NCBI GenBank assembly: GCA_963576725.1
Contig: OY755240.1
Span: 33,174,620-33,238,619, forward strand
Length of the DNA: 64,000 nt
Direction of reading: 5' to 3'
Source of the DNA: Azorinus chamasolen
Taxonomy: Eukaryota > Mollusca > Bivalvia > Cardiida > Solecurtidae
A model generated the notes under the pieces. The model ran no database searches, was not told the origin of the DNA, and was given only the letters and a program-made list of their open reading frames with translations. Below are positions 33,890-43,614 of this stretch, piece by piece (within the stretch, counting starts at the first letter, position 1; each line of letters starts with the position of its first letter). The position numbers and the translations under genes are program-made.

Positions 33890-34240
33890 GTCCCGTCATG
33901 TAAACGCTTTTCACGCAATTGCAAACAGAGAAAACTCAAACCAGGTGGCTCCTATAGAAACCGTCTGATCAGGGTCTGTTCTGTATGCTTATGGAATTGT
34001 AATAGACATGATGCTTCTGTTTCTACCAATAACAAAAAACACTGTATACAGGTGTCATTATAACACTTCAGCTAATACATAGTCATGACGTCATTATTTG
34101 CATAACCCTTACAGGTCTGTTAGAGACGTGTTTGACTCATTTGCAAACAAAGTAGATATAGATCAGATGTCTTACCACAGGAACCGTACGATCAGGGTCT
34201 GCTATGTTTTCTTATAGATATCTTAGATCTTATTCGCTAG
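33890..34240. mobile_element. Two family-I MITE fragments in tandem
   Basis: Hairpins at 33920-33992 (GGTGGCTCCTATAGAAACCG) and 34145-34210 (diverged). Between them is ATAACCCTTACAGG, a MITE end. Confidence 0.6.
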
Positions 34241-34284
34241 ACCAGTTGCCATAGTAGTGTTTTCACTTGTTTTATAGTTTAAAC

Positions 34285-34417
34285 ATCATACTTCGACAGT
34301 AAAAAAGGTTTTGAAAAAAACATTCGTATAGTATAATGCTATGTATAATTATATAGTATTATACTATATGATTTTTTTGCAAAACTCTTTTTTTCTGTCA
34401 AAGTATGATGTCAAAAC
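34285..34417. repeat. About 130-bp inverted repeat
   Basis: ACATCATACTTCGACAGTAA at the left and, inverted, GACATCATACTTTGACAGAA at the right, with an inner TATAGTATAATGC/TAGTATTATACTATA dyad. Confidence 0.75.
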
Positions 34418-34784
34418 GTATTTGAAGATGTTTATCAGTAGTTCAGTAGTATTTCTGAAATGTTCACGCGTGTGACACCTGTGCTGCCAATGTCTCATCT
34501 GTGATTACCAACGCAAACGAAACTTGTAGCAGACGACAGTTTGTTCAGATGAAATATACTTATGAGCGAAAGAAATAAAATAGGATTTACTTCAAAATGA
34601 ACGCGAATGAAATCGAAACACACTTCAAATACATATTGTACATGTAAAATGTATGTCATTTTATCAAAAATAGAATTTCGAACTTCAAACATTATGATAT
34701 TACATATTAACTGTGTACGTGCGATTTCCTTTTTTGTTATGAATAAACCTTTACATGTTAGATACATATGTGCACATATTATAT

Positions 34785-34916
34785 GATACACCTTACATAC
34801 GGTTGAGACACTGGTCATATAATACACCTTACATACGGTTGAGACACTGGTCGTATAATGCACCTTACATTCGGTCGCAACACTAATTGTATAATACACC
34901 TTACATACGGTTAAGA
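34785..34916. repeat. 36-bp repeat, about 3-4 copies
   Basis: Unit ATAATACACCTTACATACGG then TTGAGACACTGGTCAT. The unit is a multiple of three and gives a repetitive minus-strand frame that is not a gene. Confidence 0.8.
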
Positions 34917-35232
34917 CAATACTTCAGCTGTTTTGGAATGATCACCAACGATTTTTGCTTTAAACAGATTATTGTTTTTCTTATTTTATTATTTTTACTT
35001 CTCTAAACTTACAGGCAAAAGAAAGAGTAGATAAAACGAATATCCTAATGAGCATATCCATGGCTGTGAAAGTAATGTTTCTTGATATCCCAAGAATTGG
35101 TCAAAGTTTCTCACTTTTAAACTAAGTTAGTTGCTGCACCGACCGCGTACCAGTGGTATTTAATGCAGCGGTCACTCTGTTGCTGAGGTCCGGTGGGTTA
35201 GAAAGATTAAAGTCTTATTACATAGTACTTAC

Positions 35233-35308
35233 GTGTCATGTTTGAACATTTAGATTTACTCTTAGATCCCATGGGAGCCCCAAACACGGAGACTATCACT
35301 TCGTTAAT
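35233..35308 (-). CDS. Weak candidate upstream exon of the minus CBM14 gene
   Basis: On the minus strand this is open, bounded by a cag acceptor and a GTAAGT donor; 76 nt, phase 0 in and 1 out, so it could join exon 33828. It encodes EVIVSVFGAPMGSKSKSKC followed by SNMT. The donor is good, but the acceptor has a poor pyrimidine tract and there is no clear domain. It may be spurious. Confidence 0.28.
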
Positions 35309-35387
35309 CTGCTCGTGTTTCCCACCCTTAACAAGGGGATTGAACAGTCAAACAGAGATGATTTCTCAACGACCCACCCTAAATGAC

Positions 35388-35587
35388 CAGTACTGAAGAA
35401 AGCGGTCATCAAAAAGGGGTCTAATTATGGACATGTAAGGTAGATGGTAGCTCAATGCAGGTCAAAGGTAATACAGAAAGTTCCTATAGGAGCTGTCTGA
35501 ATTGCTAGGCGTGATTAAGCAACCACCTGCATTTTAAGACACCTATGTTCAGTAAATGAATGACCGCTTAGGACAGGTTCTACTGTA
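35388..35587. mobile_element. Family-II MITE
   Basis: Left arm AAAGCGGTCATCAAAAAGG, centre GAAAGTTCCTATAGGAGCTG, right end GACCGCTTAGGACAGGTTCT plus ACTGTA. Confidence 0.7.
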
Positions 35588-35639
35588 ATTACAAGCTTGG
35601 AAGTCTACCAAGTGTGCAAACTCACCATATTCAAATGCT

Positions 35640-35887
35640 ATTTACTTCATATAACTAACAATTTTAATTATGAATATTCATGTAAGATATAATCACATCT
35701 CAACGTTAATTTAATGAGTTTTTATTTTGGCTTACAAAGACGGGGTTTTCTGCCCATGTCAGTAACTGTAGAATCAGATCTATAGCATTCCATAAGCAAA
35801 ATGAGCAGACCCGGACCAGACGGTTCCTACAGGAGCCTTATATGTGTCCAAAGCGTCAAAATGCCTCCGTATGAGGTAGAGGGTTAA
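35640..35887. mobile_element. Family-I MITE
   Basis: TATTTACTTCATATAAC, TGAATATTCATGTAAG, hairpin arm CAGACGGTTCCTACAGGAGC, and right end GGTAGAGGGTTAA. Confidence 0.65.
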
Positions 35888-36277
35888 GAAACACAGTTAA
35901 CATAAATGCGTTGATTTCATAACGCTTCAAATTTAAAGCTGAAAATAATTTACCTGTATGCACACCGGGTGCATTTCATATGCTGTGTGAAATTATACAC
36001 AGTCAAAGTATAAAACTTGGCGAAAATGTATTATTGTTTTATCATTATAATTAAACAGCATAGGTACCTACATACAAGAAGTGTAGAACTTAGTTCAAAC
36101 AAAGTTTTCTCACCCCCCCCCTCTCACCCCCCCCCCCCCCACCCCCAAACAACAAATGACCTACTTACCATGAGTAAAAGGGACTCGCTTTCGAAATCTG
36201 TAAAATTGTAGTTTATTTGACGAAAGCAATATATTTTGAGTTTTCGAGTAATCACTTTAAGATGCGAATGTTTGATG

Positions 36278-36510
36278 TTAACCCTTTACACCATGAATAT
36301 TTATGTAAGAAATAATGAAGTCATGAATATTGATTAGATTCATTTTTATACTAGCACAGGAAAGTTTGGCCATGGCGGAAACTGTATAGTCATATCCACA
36401 TTATTTCATAATCAAACGAAACAGACCCTGATCAGACAAGAGCCATCTGATATTAGTGTACTCTTTTTGTAAAGTCGTAGAAAGTCGTATTTATAAGAGT
36501 AGATAATTAA
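36278..36510. mobile_element. Family-I MITE
   Basis: TTAACCCTTTACACCATGAA at the left, then CATGAATATTGATTAG; the hairpin at 36420-36470 lacks its exact centre; the right end is AGATAATTAA. Confidence 0.72.
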
Positions 36511-38190
36511 AGTATCGATTTCGTCGTTATTAATTGCCCGCGTTTTATTCAAAATAGCGTGCGCGTTTTAGTGCTGTATCAGTCCAAGTTTTCCGATTGG
36601 TTCGCCGATGTGTTCTGGTTTGTTTCGTATGTGTTTGAGATATTGCAAAAATGTGTTGTTTTTGTTTCTTTGGTTGTTGTTCTTGTTTTCGTCTAACAAT
36701 TCTCAAAGCTGTATTATTGCCATCAGTAAGTAATACAAAATACCTGTGACCTTTTTACTCGAACGTTCCTGCAATTAGTTGTTCATATTTTAATTCAAAA
36801 CAACTAACGCTTTCATATTACTAAAAACAATTAAACAAGTCGTTGATCTTTAATTCTTCTAAAGGAACATCTGCATTTGAATTGTTTGCCTTTTACATAA
36901 ACTGCAGACATCAATTTAACCATTCGTTATTCGCACTTAATTGCACTGGGTGTTGGAATGCACTACTTAAACCTCAATCTGCTTAATTAATAATTAAAAC
37001 TGGACTCCTCCCCTTCCAATGTATTCATTAAACAATAAATTGTATCAAACGTTATCACTGAAGAACATGATAATCATTACAAACACTGCAGACGCTAATG
37101 GTACCTTCAGGAGCCCTTTGATCTGGGTCTACATTGCAAATATATTGTATACTCGGTCCCGGCACATTAAAGGTTAATCCTATAGTGTATCATATTACAT
37201 TATATTTGTCAATTATTTATTAACTCTCCTCGTGATAAGCGCGTCCTGACTAACAATGGCAAACAGCGTGGCTCCAGATGGCAGGCCGTGTAACTCGTCA
37301 TCTCATCAGACTCCAAACTGTTTGACACTCGCTCAATAGTTTCTCAAACATTTGATCGAATCGAAAACAGTCAAAACTTTATCAAATCATAGATTGGGTA
37401 GTAATTATTGTTCAGCATGACAAAGGTTTACCTTGCTTGTGTCCACGGCCACCGCGGTATTTTTCGAGACTACAACTGTTTACATGAGATTATTAGGTCA
37501 CCAATGCCCAATATAGAACGTTAAATCGGCTTCACTTTCAATTTACTCAGGCCAAACAAATAGTCCCTTTGCTACATTAGAAAACCGGATTCATTTGAAT
37601 GTTCGTATTCTACGTATAGGTAAACTTCAGTGATTTGCTTTCTTTAAAAAAAACCACGAAAACCCTTGTCTTTCTCTGTATCTATTGAAGTGTTGTTTAT
37701 TTTATTTTCATACGTGTTAATATATGTATATATACATGTATGTCACAACAGTTCCTCACTCCTAGTCCTAATCTCTGTCTCGAATTTTCAAATAGCTTGG
37801 ATCAGATGAGATGCCGAGTAACTCGGCATCTCATTAATACTCGGTCAAACGTTTCTCAAAATCATCGAAAGTAGTCAAAATAGGCGCTTTCCATATTCAA
37901 AAACTTCACTTATACCCACTAAATTTTACGTAATATCAAAACCTACATGTAATAGGTCCATTGAGAATACTGAAACAAAAGTATATATATCAAAGTGTTT
38001 GAAATCGAAAAGAGACCTTGTATTTAAACTATTCAAAATTTAACATAATTTTATATTCTATTTTATTAAATATTTTAACCTTAAATATACAGGTCAATGG
38101 TACATACCTTATTTCTCAGATAACTGGTTTCACAACAACCAGTTAAACTTTAATTTGGCCTAACCTGGTCATACAGCGAAAGGCGTTGAC
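36511..38190. other. Intergenic space between the divergent CBM14 genes
   Basis: Holds family-III fragments at 37219-37380 and 37785-37875. The 5' end of the minus gene and the promoters of both genes should lie between here and 33.8 kb, but no clear signal-peptide exon is visible on the minus strand. Confidence 0.45.
37219..37380. mobile_element. Family-III MITE fragment
   Basis: AGCGTGGCTCCAGATGG, then GTAACTCGTCATCTCATCAG, ACTCCAAACTGTTTGACACT. Further fragments occur at 130-350, 12640-12715, 17575-17645, 18855-18892, 23190-23353, 23485-23530, 26440-26600, 31885-31985 and 37785-37875. Confidence 0.55.
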
Positions 38191-38193
38191 ACA

Positions 38194-38207
38194 AATATAA
38201 AATATAA
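38194..38207 (+). promoter_or_regulatory. Possible TATA box of the plus CBM14 gene
   Basis: An AATATAAAATATAA stretch lies about 115 bases before the start codon. The spacing would fit a leader with or without a small 5' intron. The sequence is AT-rich, so this is weak. Confidence 0.25.
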
Positions 38208-38317
38208 AGTTGGTGTGTTTTGGAAGAATTGCTTTCCACTGCTAAGCGATTGTTTTGATTTTTTCTGGATAGCTTCAACGTTTTCATTTCTTTCTAGCAA
38301 AGTAATATTTGTTTAAC

Positions 38318-38360
38318 ATGGGGACTACAGTGTTTTTATATATAATACTCGTTACATTGG
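38318..38360 (+). CDS. Plus CBM14 gene exon 1: signal peptide
   Basis: ATG followed by 13 mostly hydrophobic codons and one base, then GTAAGT. Length 43 nt, phase 1, identical in size and phase to the lectin exon 1 at 21062-21104. Just upstream, ttcatttctttctag resembles a splice acceptor, so an untranslated 5' exon may precede it. A MITE terminal repeat starts at the sixth intron base. Confidence 0.82.
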
Positions 38361-41300
38361 GTAAGTATTACTTGACCATTTTAAACTGAGACTAATCAAT
38401 TTCCGTTAGCGTTTCCGACTATACTCGGATGAATTCGATTGCCATACATACCAATACATACGAATATATACGGAATATGCACGGAGTCTCAGTTTAATCT
38501 GGTCAAGTAATAGGAGTATATATGTCTGCTTTGTATAAACTACATTGTATAAAGAGGATATTGCATGAGTGTTCATTACAAATTGTTTTTATGAAACGAG
38601 TTTACTATAATAATATAACACAAGCTTTAGCGAGTGTCACATTCATAATACTAAACGAAATGAAAACAATTTGTAATGAACACGAATGTAAGATTCTGTT
38701 TATCACGTAAGACTTAAGCATGCCACAGAAAATGAAACAGGCTATATAGCTGACGGCTGTTTCGGCTACTGTTTACAAAGGACGATGCAAATGGAACGCT
38801 ACGATTGGCTAACGGTTAAATGAGTGCTACGATTGGATGGCGATTAAACGACGCCATGCATTGGTTCCCCGTATTCTCTTTAAGATTCATTATCGGCGGG
38901 AGTCAAAGTGCTAATTTGCATAAAAAAAATGCACTAGTGCATTTCCGCGATTTACGGCACTGTTTCGGTACTCTCACACGATAGATTTATGTGATAAATA
39001 ATGATATTATTTTTAGTGTATTTCTTACACATTCCTTTCCAACTTATTAGGATTTTCTTTGATGCATTGCTTATTATACGCATCCGTAGCTGACGTAGCT
39101 ACTTAGCAAGATTAAAGCATGTGATGTCATCAATTAAACAAGTTGTCATTTCGGCTGCATTCTGTTCATTAGATGGGATTATAAGCATGATTGTATTTGA
39201 CTAAAACAAGACTAACTATATTGAAACGCTTTCTTTTACAGCTAAGCTAATTGCCCTAAGTATTCGAACTGACAAACTTATGCAAATAGTACAGAATAAG
39301 ATCAAGCTACTCCTGAAGGAAAGGTTCGGTCAGGGTTTTCTTATTTAAAATTATCAAAACTATGCTAAAATAAATGATTCACCTTTACACACACATGGTT
39401 AGGTGAACTTGGGTGTCTGTTTAATTCTGAGGTCCAGATAAGATACCTGAATTTAAACATTTTCAAGATTATCTCCTTTATTTTCTCCACCGAAACCCTA
39501 TGATGTGATCACTCGTTAGAATCGTCTTTCCGAGACGATTCTAAGGTGTGGTCACAGTATAGGGTTTGGTGGAGAAATGGCGACTTTAGCATCTGGATAC
39601 GCACCTTTATCTGAAGCTCTGTGTTTATACTGAAGGATGTGCTTATTGTTTCAACTGTACCGGACGCACTGACGGTGTGTACGAAAGTAGCTGCCAGTCA
39701 TTTACAAAGTGTCTACAAGGAAAAGAAACTAGGATTACCTGCACAAAGCCCATGGTCGTGAACGAGGAAACAGAGAGCTGTGATGAGTATGCACCATACT
39801 CTTGATTAGTTTATACAAATGTATTACTTACATGGAAATGTATGGTAACGAATAAGTAAGATACTCTGTCCATATACATCAATGGAACATTAGGCCTACT
39901 TTAACCTATTTGTTCCCATAGTGTTAAAGGAAAACTCGCTCAAATCTTATTTCGTAACCCATCCGTTTTTCATGTTATGGGGAAACAGCAAAGACAATAT
40001 TTGCGGATATAAGCTATTGGCATCGTTGGTTACAGCAAACAGTATAACGCTGATAAGAAGGCTCCTTTAGGAGCCCTCTGATCTCGGTCTATTCTGTTTG
40101 TCTAGGTCCCTTTTTAAGGGACACTGGGCAACAATGGGTTAAATATATCTTAATACTTAATTACGCCAAGAGTGCGTAACTAGCATTTTCAGACTTCCTA
40201 GGAATAAATTCTTCATGGCGCATTATGAGACATGGCAAATACCAACATACTGGTAATATTTGCATGTATTGGAGATTGTCATAAAGAAACACGTTTTGAT
40301 ATTTCCATTAAGGATTTTACTTTACCGCATCGACAGATTAATTAACTCTTTCCTCCATAAATACGCCTTTCTACGCATCTGTAAAAATCACCTATTGAAA
40401 CCATTGTGATAAATAGAGCATTTGCTCCTATAGGAGCAAATGCTCTATTTATCACAATGGTTTCAAACTACAAAATTCTAAAAAAAATCTTTTCTCTAGC
40501 TAATGCTCCTTTTCGGTAGATTTATTCAAAGTGGCTGGATCAAAAAATAGCGCATGAGGTAATGTGTTAATTAACATGTACTAAGGTACACATAACGATG
40601 GCCGCCTTTACAGGCTGATTAACCCTTTACTCCATAAATACGCCTTTCTATGCCTTTGCAAACAGAGGAATAGACCCGGATCAGACTGCTCCTATAGGAG
40701 TCGTCTGATCAGGGTCTGCTCTGTTTGCTTGGATATGATTTTACACTTTCTGCCATGGCCAAAATGTCCTGTGTCCATGTGCTATTATAACAATGAATCT
40801 CATTAATATTCGCGATGCCATTACATCTTAAATGAACATTTCATGGCGTATAGGGTTAATTAACGATTAACATGTATTAATGCACATAGGGTACACATGA
40901 TGATGAAGCATGCTAAGGTCCACCTACTAGGGGCGGTCCTAATTAGACGTTCATCCATTACAATAATATTTTCATACATTTCGGCAGCAGTGTTGATGTA
41001 TTTCACTGAAAATGCATAAAAGTGATTGACATTGTATGTTTCCAGCTCAATAAACGTAAGTTCTCCATGCGGACTGTTTCGGGACTGTTCATTTAGGGAC
41101 GACGGAGGCTACCCAGATATTGACTACAAGTGTGAATGGTACTTCATGTGTAATTATGAAATATTCTATGGCCACAGTAAATGCTCGAAAGGTAAGTGAA
41201 ATACATCTTCGATAGTTTCTCCTCCATATTGTTTTAAATTTGAATGTGGCATATAACAGTAAACCCCCTCTAAAGCGAGCACCAACAAGAGGTTTAATTC

Positions 41301-42090
41301 TGGGTCTTGTAGGCAGTTGGTGACGTAATGCACGATGATGGTTTAATTATGGGTCTTATATGAATTTGATGACGTAATGCACGGTGAAGGTTTAATGTTG
41401 GGTCTTGTATGCAGTTGGTGACGTAATGCACGATGAAGGTTTAATTCTGGGTCCTGTAGGCAGTTGGTGACGTAATGCACGATGAATGTCTAATTCTGGG
41501 TCTTGTAGTCTGTTGGTGACGTAATACACGATGAATGTTTAATTCTGGGTCTTGTAGGCAGTTGGTGATGTAATGCACGATGAAGGTTTCGTCCTGCAAC
41601 CCTTACATTCATCGAAACTCTTTTTTATGCATTTACAAACAGAGTTTACTCAGATCAAACGACCTCTGTAGGAGCAGTTTGATCAAGGTCTGCTCTGTTT
41701 GATTATGAAATAATATAGATCTGATTCAACAGCTTCTGCCATGATAAAGATATCCTTTGTTCCTGGTGGTAATATAAAATTAAGCTAAGTAATATCCAGT
41801 CCTTCACCAACTCTCACAGGAATATTGATGACGATACCATCCTGCTTCTAAAGACACCTTTGCTGTTGTTGTTTTTATAAAGCGATCGTTGTACAGGAAT
41901 TTCACAATATATTGAACTTTATTGTATTGTATTTCTTTTACTTTGCATACTTTTATTTAGTAAATACGAGTAAGAAACAAAATCCTGAGTAATGAAGCTA
42001 TTTTTCCTTTCAGGTTTGGTCTGGAACACAAAACTTCAAACGTGTGACTTCCCAAGGAACGTGCCGCCACCTTGTGGAACAAGTGTCTAA
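38318..42090 (+). CDS. Secreted two-domain CBM14 (chitin-binding type-2) protein, 4 exons
   Basis: Exons: 38318-38360, 39636-39786, 41046-41191, 42014-42090. They total 417 nt, giving 138 residues and TAA; phases 1-2-1 match throughout. Residues 1-14 (MGTTVFLYIILVTL) are a signal peptide. Domain 1 (about 16-63) has C22, C34, C40, C50 and C63 with DGVY and FTKC. Domain 2 (about 73-134) has C73/C79, C94, C100, C111, C124 and C134 with DGGYPDIDYKC and YFMC, the six-cysteine CBM14 pattern with aromatic residues. The family binds chitin in peritrophic, mucous or shell matrices or in immune roles; the exact role is unknown. The protein is compact, with no linker or membrane anchor. Its last exon lies inside the first unit of the 7.6 kb triplication, so two further copies of that exon exist downstream. 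AATAAA at 42334-42339 is a possible poly(A) signal. Confidence 0.87.
38366..38512. mobile_element. 147-bp MITE starting at base 6 of CBM14 intron 1
   Basis: Terminal inverted repeats TATTACTTGACCATTTTAAA and, inverted, TATTACTTGACCAGATTAAA (then CTGAGACT in both). The left end overlaps position +6 of the splice donor of exon 38318-38360. Confidence 0.8.
38537..38965 (+). mobile_element. Dispersed element with an internal inverted repeat; reverse copy at 2307-2640
   Basis: GTGTTCATTACAAATTGTTT recurs inverted as AAACAATTTGTAATGAACAC about 85 bases on. The following segment (ACGCTACGATTGGCTAACGG, ACGCCATGCATTGGTTCCCC, TTAAGATTCATTATCGG) matches 2307-2640 in the opposite orientation. Lies in CBM14 intron 1. 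Confidence 0.65.
39485..39580. repeat. Family-V palindrome (about 96 bp) upstream of CBM14 exon 2
   Basis: TCTCCACCGAAACCCTATGA, TAGAATCGTCTTTCCGAGAC, GATTCTAAGGTGTGGTCACA, GTATAGGGTTTGGTGGAGA: nearly perfect dyad. Partial relatives at 7963-8060, 10870-11010 and 17455-17525. Confidence 0.75.
39636..39786 (+). CDS. Plus CBM14 gene exon 2: CBM14 domain 1
   Basis: The acceptor is tttatactgaag and the donor GTATGC; 151 nt, phase 1 in and 2 out. It encodes CAYCFNC, DGVYESSC, SFTKC, ITC and ESCD. Both splice sites are slightly off consensus, but phases and the domain pattern fit both neighbours. A palindrome with TCTCCACC ends lies about 55 bases upstream. Confidence 0.83.
40010..40145. mobile_element. 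Family-I MITE fragment
   Basis: Hairpin AGAAGGCTCCTTTAGGAGCC near 40055; right end ACAATGGGTTAA. In CBM14 intron 2. Confidence 0.6.
40345..40573. mobile_element. Family-IV MITE with perfect central palindrome
   Basis: TTAACTCTTTCCTCCATAAA at the left; the centre (40398-40468) is a perfect palindrome with GCTCCTATAGGAGC at the dyad and CATTGTGATAAATAGAGCAT arms; right end GAGGTAATGTGTTAA. In CBM14 intron 2. Confidence 0.72.
40619..40859. mobile_element. Family-I MITE, intact, TTAA-flanked
   Basis: Reference copy: TTAACCCTTTACTCC at the left, TAGGGTTAA at the right. An inner palindrome (40654-40729) has CAGACCCGGATCAGAC and GTCTGATCAGGGTCTGCTC arms around a CTCCTATAGGAG centre. No ORF. TTAA plus CCCTTT termini suggest mobilisation by a piggyBac-like transposase (inference). 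Confidence 0.82.
41046..41191 (+). CDS. Plus CBM14 gene exon 3: first part of domain 2
   Basis: The acceptor is gtatgtttccag and the donor GTAAGT; 146 nt, phase 2 in and 1 out. It encodes PCGLFRDC, DGGYPDIDYKC, EWYFMC and GHSKCSK. Its length matches the minus-strand paralogous exon exactly. Confidence 0.88.
41285..41600. repeat. 49-bp repeat, about 6-7 copies, in intron 3 of the plus CBM14 gene
   Basis: Unit GTTTAATTCTGGGTCTTGTA, GGCAGTTGGTGACGTAATGC, ACGATGAAG. It starts inside a family-II MITE whose end, CAGTAAACCCCC, is at about 41261. The GTTTAATTCTGGGTCTTGTA part is the MITE subterminal region, so the array amplified MITE sequence. Confidence 0.88.
41606..41800. mobile_element. Family-I MITE in CBM14 intron 3
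   Basis: TTTACAAACAGAGTTTACTC, then AACGACCTCTGTAGGAGCAG centre, then GATCAAGGTCTGCTCTGTTT. Confidence 0.6.
42014..42090 (+). CDS. Plus CBM14 gene exon 4: terminal exon, copy A
   Basis: The acceptor is tttttcctttcag; phase 1 in. It encodes GLVWNTKLQTCDF and PPPCGTSV-stop and supplies the last two cysteines of domain 2. Two near-identical copies occur at 49594 and 57239. Confidence 0.85.
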
Positions 42091-42333
42091 CAGAACGACA
42101 GCACAGTTTAACACAAATGCTAAAATGTCGATTGAAAAACAAATCGACTGCTTCATTTTTAAATATATATTTTATTTTTGTTTAAATAACACTGTCATGG
42201 TGTCAAATAATTTTGACTCTAATGTGAATCCAGGATAATTAGTTTCAAATTGGATAAACAATATTTCTTAGACTTTTTAAAGCCTTTGTTTTCAAAGTGG
42301 GTGACTCTAGTAATTTGCCCTAAGAAATCTGAA

Positions 42334-42339
42334 AATAAA
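42334..42339 (+). terminator. Possible poly(A) signal of the plus CBM14 gene
   Basis: AATAAA occurs 244 bases after the stop codon. It is present in all three triplicated units at the equivalent place. Confidence 0.35.
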
Positions 42340-42471
42340 AAAATGACATGTTTATCCTCATAAGCAATATAGTTATAAACGTTACATCGGATCAGAAGTT
42401 TTATAGATTGTTAAGTATATTCAGATAGTATGAAAGACTGGGTGTGAAAATTAAAATATGTTCCCTCTCTT

Positions 42472-42637
42472 AACCCATTCCCTCATATTAACACCTTTTG
42501 ATGCCTCTGTAAAAGTTTATTAAAATGGTTTCAATACTTTAAAATTCTATTTCTTCCTCTTCCTAGTAAATGCTCCTTTTCGGTAGATTATTTCAAAGAG
42601 GCTGGGTCTGAAGACAGCCTATGAGGGAAGGAGTTAA
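42472..42637. mobile_element. Family-IV MITE, unit A
   Basis: TTAACCCATTCCCTCATATT at the left, CTATGAGGGAAGGAGTTAA at the right, centre lost. Adjacent to the 33-bp array. Copies at 50052-50217 and 57697-57862. Confidence 0.7.
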
Positions 42638-42642
42638 GCTTG

Positions 42643-43040
42643 ATTACCGGTAGGACGATATAGGGTTAACATGGCCTTACCGGTAGGACGATATAGGGTT
42701 AACATGGCCTTACCGGTAGGACGATATAGGGTTAACATGGCCTTACCGGTAGGACGATATAGGGTTAACATGGCCTTACCGGTAGGACGATATAGGGTTA
42801 ACATGGCCTTACCGGTAGGACGATATAGGGTTAACATGGCCTTACCGGTAGGACGATATAGGGTTAACATGGCCTTACCGGTAGGACGATATAGGGTTAA
42901 CATGGCCTTACCGGTAGGACGATATAGGGTTAACATGGCCTTACCGGTAGGACGATATAGGGTTAACATGGCCTTACCGGTAGGACGATATAGGGTTAAC
43001 ATGGTCTTACCGGTAGGACGATATAGGGTTAACATGGCCT
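42643..43040. repeat. 33-bp satellite, 12 copies (unit A)
   Basis: Unit TTACCGGTAGGACGATATAG then GGTTAACATGGCC, almost without variation; the penultimate unit has GGTCT. Eleven codons per unit with no stops make both strands open, which is an artefact. Confidence 0.95.
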
Positions 43041-43109
43041 TTTGTTTGTAAAGTTGAGTTACATTACATTGTACTTATAACAATTACTTATGAAGAGTAA
43101 GGCTTGAAG

Positions 43110-43455
43110 AAGAAAACAATACTTTCATTTGATAAGGTTCCTGGATGGGAGACCGTGTCACTCAGCGTCCATCGCATTTGTTTTTGTATATATGCTAAAA
43201 TTGCACAAATTATGACAATTTCATGAACGCGCCAACGCTAGGTCACGTGTATAACCAGTACAGTATATGTTAAACTCTTTACTCAACAAGTACAAATGTT
43301 GCTGTAAAACAGCAAAGGAGATGCACCGCGCAAAAAAAAGAAATGTGCAAATAAAATGGTAATAGCAATCTTCCAAAACTGTAAGTTGGAGATACATGTA
43401 TGAAAAGAGTGCTATATAAATATGGTATAATAATAATAATAATAATAATAATAAT
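43110..43455 (+). mobile_element. Possible 5S-derived SINE3 remnant with (TAA)n tail, unit A
   Basis: CCTGGATGGGAGACCG (43141-43156) resembles the box C region of 5S rRNA, and the segment ends in GTGCTATATAAATATGG plus (ATA)n, a SINE-like tail. Boxes A and IE are not recognisable. Copies lie at about 50756-51098 and 58401-58743. Confidence 0.35.
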
Positions 43456-43614
43456 TAATTGGCTGCCTAATACATGTTTGGCTGTAAAAAGTTAAACACA
43501 GAAAGACGAGCACACTGATTAACAAAAAGTTTTGATCCAGATCAGACGACAATGGTTCGGTAATTTACTTTCATGAAGGATGGAGGTTTCAAGAATGGCT
43601 CATGCGGATAAATG

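Noticed and set aside
37431..37475. Possible minus-strand exon reading CSLEKYRGGRGHKQ
   Set aside because: Donor GTAAAC and acceptor are weak, and the phase does not match the CBM14 exons on the acceptor side.
42646..43040. Telomere-like repeats (TAGGGTTA inside the 33-bp unit)
   Set aside because: The motif occurs once per 33 bases and is not a tandem hexamer.
42634..43051. Frames of 11-residue repeats on both strands (also 50214-50697 and 57859-58342)
   Set aside because: 33-bp satellite, a multiple of three with no stops; no start context or splice partners.
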